Assembly: GCF_038002345.1 (NCBI RefSeq)
Contig: NZ_JBBOCJ010000001.1
Location: forward strand, 4,402,001 to 4,466,000
DNA from: Paenibacillus sp. FSL M7-0420
GTDB lineage: Bacteria; Bacillota; Bacilli; Paenibacillales; Paenibacillaceae
Direction of reading: 5' to 3'
DNA: 64,000 nucleotides
A program made the position numbers and the translations under genes. Positions 8,518 to 15,529 of this stretch are shown here, one piece after another. Below the pieces are notes generated by a model. It saw nothing but the letters and a program-made list of their open reading frames with translations, had not been told where the DNA came from and made no database searches. Within the stretch, counting starts at the first letter, position 1. Every line of letters begins with the position of its first letter.

Positions 8518-9697
8518 CCTTGTATACCTCCACTTGTAGCTTAGACGCAGCCTGCTTGGCCGTCATCCGCGCGATTTCAATATCTTCCGCTGAACTGAGT
8601 GTTACTGCCATCCGCCGTCCTGGGCGGATCTCCGGCTTGCCGAATATCCGGACCTGCGTGCGGGGAAGGGCCAGCGCCTCTTCAATCCCGGTCACCGCAA
8701 AAGCTTGTCCGGCTCCATCAGTCTTCAGGGTGGCCGAAGCTCCCGGTGTCAACAAACGTACCGCTTCCAGCGGAAATCCAAGAATGGCTCTGACATGCAG
8801 AGCAAATTCCGACAAATCCTGCGTAATCATTGTAACCATACCTGTGTCATGCGGCCGGGGGGACACTTCACTGAACAGAACCCCATCCGCGGTGAGAAAC
8901 AGCTCCACACCAAAAATTCCATAACCGCCAAGCTGATCGGTAACCTTCCGGGCGATGGCCTCAGCCTCTTCCAGCTGCGCCCCGCTCATCTGATGCGGTT
9001 GCCAGGACTCTACATAATCCCCATCCTGCTGAATGTGGCCGATCGGCGGACAGAATACGGTTCCGCTAACCGAACGGACGGTAAGCAGTGTGATCTCGCT
9101 CTCAAACGTAACAAAAGCCTCCACGATGACGCGTGTTCCCTTCGCACGAGCGCCCTCAAGCGCCGTATTCCAGCAGCCTTCCGCATCCTCAGGTGTTCTG
9201 CACACACTCTGGCCTTTGCCGGACGAGCTCATAATCGGCTTAATCACACAAGGTGTTCCCAGCTCCTGCACGGCTTGACGCAGTTCATCCAGACTGTCAG
9301 CGAACCGGTAAGCCGCTGTAGGCAAGCCCAGCTCTTCTGCCGCCAGACGGCGGATGCCTTCGCGGTCCATGGTCAGCCGTGCCGCACGGGCAGTAGGAAC
9401 AACCAGGAATCCTTCTTCCTCCAGCTCCACCAGCGCACCGGTAGCAATGGCTTCAATCTCCGGTACAATCAAATCGGGCTTCTCTGCACGGATAAGCTGC
9501 TTCAGTGCCTCTGCATCCAGCATGTCCAGTACATAAGAGCGGTGGGCGACGCCCATCGCAGGTGCCGCTTCATAACGATCCACAGCTACGGTCTCTACGC
9601 CAAGGCGCTGAGCTTCGATAATGACTTCCTTACCCAGTTCACCGCTGCCGAGCAGCAGCAGCTTTTTACTCCGGGCTGATAAAGGAGCTCCCCACAT
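8507..9697 (-). CDS. purT: Formate-dependent phosphoribosylglycinamide formyltransferase (GART 2)
   Basis: Converts GAR to formyl-GAR with formate and ATP in purine synthesis. The protein is an ATP-grasp enzyme of about 396 residues: an N-terminal Rossmann-like domain ([21 protein letters not shown]), the ATP-grasp core ([48 protein letters not shown]) and the C-terminal domain ([21 protein letters not shown]). The ATG at 9697 is chosen over a TTG four codons earlier because GGAG stands 6 nt before the ATG. The gene stands alone with the overlapping GNAT gene, away from any pur operon. A 16-bp palindrome lies 170 bp upstream. Confidence 0.92.
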   Translation of the reverse strand: MWGAPLSARSKKLLLLGSGELGKEVIIEAQRLGVETVAVDRYEAAPAMGVAHRSYVLDMLDAEALKQLIRAEKPDLIVPEIEAIATGALVELEEEGFLVVPTARAARLTMDREGIRRLAAEELGLPTAAYRFADSLDELRQAVQELGTPCVIKPIMSSSGKGQSVCRTPEDAEGCWNTALEGARAKGTRVIVEAFVTFESEITLLTVRSVSGTVFCPPIGHIQQDGDYVESWQPHQMSGAQLEEAEAIARKVTDQLGGYGIFGVELFLTADGVLFSEVSPRPHDTGMVTMITQDLSEFALHVRAILGFPLEAVRLLTPGASATLKTDGAGQAFAVTGIEEALALPRTQVRIFGKPEIRPGRRMAVTLSSAEDIEIARMTAKQAASKLQVEVYKDEQ

Positions 9698-9870
9698 TGT
9701 CGACTCCAACCTCTTTTCGCAAATTTGTCTGCTGACTTCTCTGTTTCTGTAAAATGTCGCAGTTTGATTGTAAATTTTCAGTCTTCTTTATTTTCATCCA
9801 TCATCCACCAGATTGCAAGCGTTCTTCGACATTTTCCTACAAACTTCACAGATGGCTGTTCAACAGACAA

Positions 9871-9886
9871 GTGAAAACGGTTTTAC
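9871..9886. promoter_or_regulatory. Palindrome upstream of purT
   Basis: GTGAAAACGGTTTTAC reads GTNAAANCGNTTTNAC on both strands. It resembles a cre site but lacks the conserved final C. It may bind a LacI-family regulator; the target gene is uncertain. Confidence 0.35.
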
Positions 9887-9994
9887 TATCCCTTTTAGGG
9901 GGCGGCACCATTTCATTGAGAAATACAAGGATATGTTATCAAGTGCATTGAACAAATTCATCCTAACGGATGAATAGGATTACCTACGCTCCGG

Positions 9995-10180
9995 CACAAT
10001 GTATGCTGTTTTTCACATACATTCGGGCCACGCGCCTGTTTGAGAGCACAATGTATGCTGTTTTTCACATACATTTGGGCCACGCGCCTGCTTGAGAGCA
10101 CAATGTATGCTGTTTTTCACATACATTCGGGCCACACGCCTGCTTGAGAACACAATATATGCTGTTTTTCACATACATTC
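9995..10180. repeat. Four tandem copies of a 52-bp hairpin-forming unit
   Basis: Units start at 9995, 10047, 10099 and 10151 (the last partial, to 10180). Each contains ATGTATG, a CTGTTTTTCA spacer and CATACAT, a perfect 7-bp inverted repeat (the last unit has one change). Between hairpins the sequence is CGGGCCACGCGCCTG-like. The array occupies much of the 621-bp gap 9698-10318 between purT and dynA. No coding potential was seen there. Confidence 0.85.
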
Positions 10181-10318
10181 CGCCTTTAGGTGAGATCAGA
10201 TACACTCCTGCTCCTCACGGCGAGTCTTCAGCCACAAAGTCAATCTATGCATCATTCAAAAAACTCCTAATCACAAATTTAGCACACCTTGGCCACAACA
10301 GGAGGAAACTATAGGTTC

Positions 10319-12280
10319 CTATACAACGGCGAAGGCCTGCTCCTGAAGCCGTAATTCTTCGGCGATCCGGCCCCAATGCTCCGCACCATCACCTCCCTTC
10401 AGCAGTGCCGACATGGCTGCCTCCTGTTCGGACAGGCCTTCACGCAGCTGATCTGCGGCCTGGGATAAGGCGGCTGCCGCTGCCTCGGTATAGAATGTCA
10501 ACAGAGAGTCCTCCTGTCCTTGCGCCGCCGCAGCCACCGCTTCTTTGAACCACGGCTCGGCAGCCGCGCGGATCTCTGCCCGGCCCGGTCCCTCAAAGAA
10601 GTGGCGCGGAGATTTGAAGCGGCTCCACAGTCCGGCCCAGTCCAGCGGAGCCAGAACGCAGTCCAGCTTCGCCGGTGCCGGCCAGCGCTCATCCGGATTC
10701 TCCAGCAGCTGAAGCTCCTGATCCGGGATGGACAGCTCGGCTGCAGCCGCTGTAGCCGCCTGGGTCACGAATCTGCGCCCTGCCGACTCCAGACGCAGGG
10801 TCGTTGCCCACAGCTCCTGTTCCAGTTCACGCAGAATACTGCGCTCCAGCTCCCGCCCGCAGGCGATGAAAATGTCCTTCAGGTTCCCTCCGTCTTCCCG
10901 GAGAATAGAGGGATGGAAGGACTCCTGGAAGGAACGCCCGAAGGAAAAGGCAATCCGCTGCCGGACATGATAGAGCAGCTCCGCACCTTCACGGCGCAGG
11001 TCCCTGAGCGGGCGGTCTTCCTTAGCAAGTGCGGACAGCCGCAGATTCGCCGCTTCCCGGCGCTGCCGGAACTGCTTCATTCCCTCCTCCTGCTGGTCTG
11101 CCTCCATCAGCGCCAGCCGTTGCCATTCTTCGGCGCGCCCACGCACCGAGCTTAGGCTGTCCTTGGCCGCTGCCAGGGACAATCCCGGCAGCTCCTCACC
11201 GGCAAATGCGGAGAGGGCGGCTTCAAAGCTGCCAAACCGGGAGGCCTCATAGGCCTCCACCGCTCGGCTTGATTTGCCCTCCAGCGCAAGCAGGCTGGAC
11301 ACGCTGTAGATCCGCGGCGAGGTCAGGCCTCCGGCCCGCAGATTTTGCGCCACATGCTGCTTCACCTCTTCAAGCTCAGCCTCGTCCGCTGCGAGGTCTG
11401 CGGCGTTGATGATGAAGAACATTTTGTCAAGCGCGAAGCTGTCCTTGATTCTACCCAGCTGGGCAAGCAGGCTGCGGTCAGCCTTGGAGAAGGCGTGGTT
11501 ATAGTAGGTCACGAAGCAGATAGCATCGGCATTCTTCATGTAACCGAAGGTTACACCGGTGTGCCGGGCATGCAAGGAATCCGCTCCTGGCGTGTCTACT
11601 AATACAATGCCGCTCCGTGTCAGCGGGCTGTCATAATACAGATCCGTGCTCTGCACAAAGCAAGCGCGCTTCTCGTCTGCGACCAGACTGCGGTATTCCG
11701 CCAGACTGACCGTCCGCTCTGTTCCGAGCAGCGGACGGGATTCCTCCCATCCGGCGGCAGCTGCCCGCAGGAAGCCGGCATGCGGCAGCGCGGACGGATG
11801 GAGCCCGCCGGTCTGCAGCCGGGCCACGGCTGCGGTCCACGACTCGTGCTGCGGCGGTGCCAGCTGCAGCACGCTGAAGGAATGGAGGATGTCCTCCCAG
11901 ACCTCCTCCGCCCGCTTCATGGTAATGGCCGCCGTCCCGTGGGCGAAGCTGCCCTCCGGCGCCAGAATCCGCCCGACGGCAGCCGTTGCCGGATGCGGCG
12001 ACACGGGCAGCACCTCTTCGCCCAGCAGGGCGTTGGCGAAGGAGGATTTGCCGGCGCTGAACGCTCCGAACAGCGCCATCGTAAAGCGGCCGCCGGCGAG
12101 ATCCTCCGCCCGCGCCGCCAGGCTGCGCGCAGCCGAGGCCATGGCCGGCTCGCTCCGCAGCACCCCGGCCGCCGCGTGCAGCGCCGCTGCGGCCTGCGTC
12201 AGCCGGCGGCGCCCGCCCGCCGGCGTTGCCGTACCCGCCGCCCAGGCCGGGGCGGCGTTAGGGCTTGCCGCCGCTGCCAC
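10319..12280 (-). CDS. dynA: Dynamin-like GTPase, C-terminal half of a split DynA
   Basis: The second GTPase module of a bacterial dynamin, which remodels or protects membranes. It has P-loop LFGAFSAGKSSFANALLG, G3 VLVDTPGADSL and a G4-like IINAAD, then long helical regions. The nominal start at 12280 is a GTG without a clear Shine-Dalgarno, and the same frame stays open upstream to beyond 12400. This indicates that the module is normally translated as a continuation of the preceding gene, as in the ~1200-residue two-module DynA of Bacillus. Joining the two frames needs a -1 shift, as if one base were missing. The DNA here is very GC-rich with C5 and G5 runs (12336-12340, 12352-12356, 12360-12364). 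Read it as one gene with a frameshift or a sequencing error. Confidence 0.7.
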   Translation of the reverse strand: MAAAASPNAAPAWAAGTATPAGGRRRLTQAAAALHAAAGVLRSEPAMASAARSLAARAEDLAGGRFTMALFGAFSAGKSSFANALLGEEVLPVSPHPATAAVGRILAPEGSFAHGTAAITMKRAEEVWEDILHSFSVLQLAPPQHESWTAAVARLQTGGLHPSALPHAGFLRAAAAGWEESRPLLGTERTVSLAEYRSLVADEKRACFVQSTDLYYDSPLTRSGIVLVDTPGADSLHARHTGVTFGYMKNADAICFVTYYNHAFSKADRSLLAQLGRIKDSFALDKMFFIINAADLAADEAELEEVKQHVAQNLRAGGLTSPRIYSVSSLLALEGKSSRAVEAYEASRFGSFEAALSAFAGEELPGLSLAAAKDSLSSVRGRAEEWQRLALMEADQQEEGMKQFRQRREAANLRLSALAKEDRPLRDLRREGAELLYHVRQRIAFSFGRSFQESFHPSILREDGGNLKDIFIACGRELERSILRELEQELWATTLRLESAGRRFVTQAATAAAAELSIPDQELQLLENPDERWPAPAKLDCVLAPLDWAGLWSRFKSPRHFFEGPGRAEIRAAAEPWFKEAVAAAAQGQEDSLLTFYTEAAAAALSQAADQLREGLSEQEAAMSALLKGGDGAEHWGRIAEELRLQEQAFAVV

Positions 12281-13980
12281 GCGCGGCGGCGGTTCCGGGC
12301 TGGCGGCGCTGAGCGCGCCAGCCGCCAGGGCGGCACCCCCGGCAGCGCGCCGGGGGTGAGGGGGCGGCGCGGCGGCAGCAGCGCCGCAAGGGCGTCCGCG
12401 CGGGCGGCAGCCGCGCGGTCCAGGGCGGCCAGCGCGGCGTGGGCGTGCGCCTGCCGCTGCAGGGCCGCCCGGCGGCGCGTGAGCTCCGCGCGCCGCTCCT
12501 CCACCAGCGGCGGCAGCGCAGCCAGCAGCGGCTCGCCGAAGGCCAGGACCGCGCGGCGGAACTGCGCCTTAAGCTCTGCCGCAAGCGTGCGGCAGAAATT
12601 AAGCAACGCCTCGCCCGAAGCCCCGGTACCCGGCTTCACCTGATCCGCCAGCCACTGCTGGCTCACCGCCGGGAAGGCCTGCTTCAGCAGAGGCTCTGCC
12701 TCCTCCTGCCACAGCTCCAGGCCTTCCGCCCATTCGCGCACCAGCTGGAGAGTGTGCCACTCCAGCTGGGCAGTGATCTCTCTCTGCTGAAGGCTGTGCC
12801 AGTGCAGCAGCCGCGCTCCCTGCTCCTTCTCCCGCTTCGCAGCGGTGAAGAACAGGCCGCGCCGGAAGCCTGGCTGGAGGCTCTCGATGTATGCGCCCGC
12901 CGCGTCCCGCAGATCAGCCGGCATCAGATTCGTGTTGCCGAGCAAGGCATCCAGTCTGCTGCGCAGCTCAAGCCGCGCCTCTTCAGGCAGCTCCTCCAGC
13001 GATGCTTCCTCCTGCATCGTTGCCCGGATCTCTGCTTCCACAGCTTCCGCCGCTGAACCGCCTGTCTCTTCCAGCAGCGCCGCCCGCTCCTCCTCCTGCT
13101 GCTCACGATAATCCGCCAGAACAGCATCCGCAGTATGATGCATGGAGCGGGACAAGCTGTACTCCAGCAGCTCCTGCCGCTGCTCCAGCAGACCGGAGAT
13201 CACCGCCAGCAGATCCTTCCACTGATTCAGCGGATGCTCCTCCACCTTAAGCGAAGTGAACAACAGTCCCGCAGAATGAATCCCCCATTCCCGGAAAGCG
13301 CTTTCCACTTGCTGCTGGTATTCCACCAGCGGAATTTCCTGCTCCCTGTGCTTGTCGATCTGATTAATGATCAGGTACAGCGGCTTGCCCCAGTCGCTAA
13401 GGCTTTTGGCAAACGCCAGATTATTCTCCGACTGCACATGATTGTAATCCATCACGTAGAACACGGCATCCGCCAGATGCAGCGCCGAGCGGGTCGCCGC
13501 CTGATGCCCCTCATCTGTCGAATCTACGCCGGGAGTATCCATCAGCACCCCGTGATTCCCAAGCACCGGGACATCCTCCCACACCTCTATCGCTGAATAT
13601 TCAGTCCCCTGGCGGCAGTAATCCTGAAGCCGGTCAGGCGTAGTCTGGATTACCCCGGGATTCCCTCCGGTGCTTCCGTCCACCGGATGAAGCAGCACCT
13701 GCGGCGCTCCGCTGCGGATCGATACAATATTGGCGCTGGTTGGAACCGGACCCGAAGGCAGCACGGCCTTACCGCAGAGCTTGTTAATCATGCTCGACTT
13801 CCCCGCCGAGAAATGTCCGCAGAATGCGAGTGTCAGCTCATCCGCCTGCTCCTTGACCTTTAGATCCGCTACGATCTGCGCACTCTTCTGTTCTCCCCAT
13901 TGCCTCAGCCGCTCCTCAAGCAGCCTAAGCGCTGATGACCCCGCTGTAACCTGCTTCACTCTTTCCCGTTCTGCTCCCAC
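12199..13980 (-). CDS. dynA: Dynamin-like GTPase, N-terminal half of a split DynA
   Basis: The first module carries P-loop LAFCGHFSAGKSSMINKLCG, G3 MDTPGVDSTDEGHQAA and G4 LIINQIDKHREQE, followed by a long helical stalk. A GTG at 13980 preceded by GGAGG at 10-nt spacing is the best-supported start. An ATG at 14019 and a TTG at 14064 are in frame but lack ribosome sites. The last ~45 residues become arginine/proline-rich in an unfamily-like way, indicating that the true reading frame leaves this one near 12340-12365 and continues in the C-terminal half. The overlap with that half is 82 bp. Promoter and regulation are not evident. Confidence 0.75.
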   Translation of the reverse strand: MGAERERVKQVTAGSSALRLLEERLRQWGEQKSAQIVADLKVKEQADELTLAFCGHFSAGKSSMINKLCGKAVLPSGPVPTSANIVSIRSGAPQVLLHPVDGSTGGNPGVIQTTPDRLQDYCRQGTEYSAIEVWEDVPVLGNHGVLMDTPGVDSTDEGHQAATRSALHLADAVFYVMDYNHVQSENNLAFAKSLSDWGKPLYLIINQIDKHREQEIPLVEYQQQVESAFREWGIHSAGLLFTSLKVEEHPLNQWKDLLAVISGLLEQRQELLEYSLSRSMHHTADAVLADYREQQEEERAALLEETGGSAAEAVEAEIRATMQEEASLEELPEEARLELRSRLDALLGNTNLMPADLRDAAGAYIESLQPGFRRGLFFTAAKREKEQGARLLHWHSLQQREITAQLEWHTLQLVREWAEGLELWQEEAEPLLKQAFPAVSQQWLADQVKPGTGASGEALLNFCRTLAAELKAQFRRAVLAFGEPLLAALPPLVEERRAELTRRRAALQRQAHAHAALAALDRAAAARADALAALLPPRRPLTPGALPGVPPWRLARSAPPARNRRRAWQRRQALTPPRPGRRVRQRRRAGAAG

Positions 13981-14185
13981 AACATCCCCGCCTCCGCTGC
14001 AATCTATAGCTACTTTCATTATTATTACATTTGTATGATTTATCTCACTGCAAGAATAGAACAATTATATTTTATCATCAGATCGTCACAAATCAAATGT
14101 CCACATTTACAAAATCAGCTATAATCCTTCACGAAAAACTACACTTTGCAGATTGCATTGCATTCCCTCGCTTATCTATAAGCAC

Positions 14186-14270
14186 AAAATAACCCCACAA
14201 AGTGGGGCTTTAGCGTAGGTGATGACTCAGATACTTTGCGGGGACCCCAAAACATATAAATTCATATCTT
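14186..14270 (-). ncRNA. Dispersed ~85-bp structured element, copy 1
   Basis: Read on the minus strand, it begins immediately after the T-run of the previous gene's terminator with AATTTATATGTTTTGGGG, passes through CCCCGCAAAGT, and ends in CCCCACTTTGTGGGG plus a TTATTTT tail, a good intrinsic terminator (hairpin at 14193-14207). CCCCGCAAAGT (14233-14243) can instead pair over 11 bp with ACTTTGTGGGG of the terminator stem, with one G-U, so the two folds exclude each other. Further copies lie at 37721-37804 and 58710-58796. The function is unknown. The flanking DNA from 14020 to 14185 shows nothing else. Confidence 0.6.
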
Positions 14271-14272
14271 TC

Positions 14273-14320
14273 AAAAAAGAGGCTGCCCCGGCAGCCATAT
14301 CATGGCTATGGGACAACCTC
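14273..14320 (-). terminator. Intrinsic terminator of the 88-aa protein gene
   Basis: On the minus strand GAGGTTGTCCC pairs with GGGGCAGCCTC (G-U pairs allowed), with an inner AGCCAT/ATGGCT hairpin, followed by six U residues. Confidence 0.85.
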
Positions 14321-14340
14321 TCTAATCAACTCCAACCGAA

Positions 14341-14607
14341 TTAAGCTGTTTCCAGCACCGGAAGCAGGATTTCAAAGACTTTGCCGTGCTGCAGAATGGT
14401 CAGGCCACGGGATTTGTCTTTCATTACGACAACCTCTGGCTTCGCGGACATACGCTCCAGGTAGAACTCAGGCACATCGCCGGAATGGCTGATTGTGATG
14501 CCTTCCACTTCCTGCTCTTCGTTCTCTTCCATCGGGCTGTCCACAACGCGGTCAAAAATATCAGAGAACGCTTCAAAATTATCAGTATATACAGAAATGC
14601 ACTTCAT
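14341..14607 (-). CDS. Small conserved protein of unknown function (88 aa)
   Basis: I do not recognise a named family. The protein begins MKCISVYTDNFEAFSDIFDR, has an acidic middle stretch (MEENEEQEVEG) and ends in VFEILLPVLETA. There is no signal peptide or membrane segment, so it is probably cytoplasmic. It starts 2 bp after the nth stop, and a strong terminator follows, so it is the last gene of an nth transcript. Tight linkage suggests a housekeeping accessory role but gives no specific function. Confidence 0.7.
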   Translation of the reverse strand: MKCISVYTDNFEAFSDIFDRVVDSPMEENEEQEVEGITISHSGDVPEFYLERMSAKPEVVVMKDKSRGLTILQHGKVFEILLPVLETA

Positions 14608-14609
14608 CT

Positions 14610-15317
14610 CTATCCCATCCTCTTCTTCTCTAATTCTTGGTTAGCTTTCGTATGATCCTTAGCTTTCCTGATTACAGCAGTTTTCATACGTTTTTTGCCC
14701 TCCCGGCATACATCCAGCAGCGGGCAGATCTGGCACCCGGGATTCTGAGCCTTACAGTGATATCGCCCGAAAAAGATCAGCCGGTGGTGCGTCAGCGTCC
14801 ATTCGTCACGCGGCACCGCCTTCATCAGCTTCTTCTCCACTTCCAGCACGGAATCTTTCCAGCCCGCAAGTGCGAGCCGTTTGGCTACCCGTTCCACATG
14901 AGTATCCACGGCAATCGCCGGAACGCCAAACGCATTGGAGACGACCACATTGGCAGTCTTGCGTCCGACACCAGGCAGGGTTACCAGCAAATCATGGGCC
15001 TGCGGCACTTCACCCCCGTACTGCTCAATCAGGATTGCGCAGAGGTTCTGAATATGCTTGGCCTTGTTGCGGAATAGACCAATCCGCCGGATATCCAGCT
15101 CCAGCTCTTCCAGCGGCACTGAGATATAGTCGATCGGAGCCTTGTACTTCTGAAACAGGTCCTCGGTCACCTTGTTCACTGTTGCATCCGTACATTGGGC
15201 TGAGAGCAGCACGGCTATAGTAAGCTCAAAAGCGTTGCTGTGATTCAGCTCACAATGTGCATCAGGGAACATGCCTCCGATAGTGTCCAGGATGTGGCGG
15301 ACCTCTGCAGCTTTCAT
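14610..15317 (-). CDS. nth: Endonuclease III (DNA glycosylase/AP lyase)
   Basis: Removes oxidised pyrimidines and cleaves the abasic site in base-excision repair. The 235-residue protein has the helix-hairpin-helix in VTLPGVGRKTANVVVSNAFG and the catalytic aspartate in AIAVDTHVERVAKR. A four-cysteine iron-sulphur loop with spacing C-x6-C-x2-C-x5-C lies near the C-terminus (CKAQNPGCQICPLLDVC). In B. subtilis nth directly follows dnaD; here dnaD lies about 15 kb away at 30.2 kb, so the old neighbourhood has been broken up. The start ATG at 15317 follows a purine-rich GGAGGGGAC stretch. Confidence 0.95.
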   Translation of the reverse strand: MKAAEVRHILDTIGGMFPDAHCELNHSNAFELTIAVLLSAQCTDATVNKVTEDLFQKYKAPIDYISVPLEELELDIRRIGLFRNKAKHIQNLCAILIEQYGGEVPQAHDLLVTLPGVGRKTANVVVSNAFGVPAIAVDTHVERVAKRLALAGWKDSVLEVEKKLMKAVPRDEWTLTHHRLIFFGRYHCKAQNPGCQICPLLDVCREGKKRMKTAVIRKAKDHTKANQELEKKRMG

Positions 15318-15457
15318 AGCGTCCCCTCCACGGAGCAGGTATGACTGTAAGTTCTCTTACAGCATATCTTCTCAAATCTGAAGAAATATAAGCAAAGATA
15401 CATTATATCGTATACTTTCATAGCGTTCAAGCGAACACCCTGCTGCCCTTATATTTC

Positions 15458-15505
15458 AAAAAAAACGCCTTGATCCAAGGCTAAACCAAGGATCAAGACG
15501 GTGTT
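15458..15505 (-). terminator. Intrinsic terminator of the SLH protein gene
   Basis: On the minus strand AACACCGTCTTGATCC pairs with GGATCAAGGCGTT, followed by eight U residues, 25 bp after the stop codon. Confidence 0.85.
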
Positions 15506-15529
15506 TCACACGGAAAATCACCAAAACGA

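Noticed and set aside
9995..10180. CRISPR array
   Set aside because: Units are contiguous tandem repeats with no distinct spacers and no cas genes nearby; the same holds for 29881-30075.
12300..12365. Programmed ribosomal frameshifting to join the two dynamin halves
   Set aside because: No recognisable slippery heptamer or downstream stimulatory element was seen; a simple one-base loss in a homopolymer is more economical.
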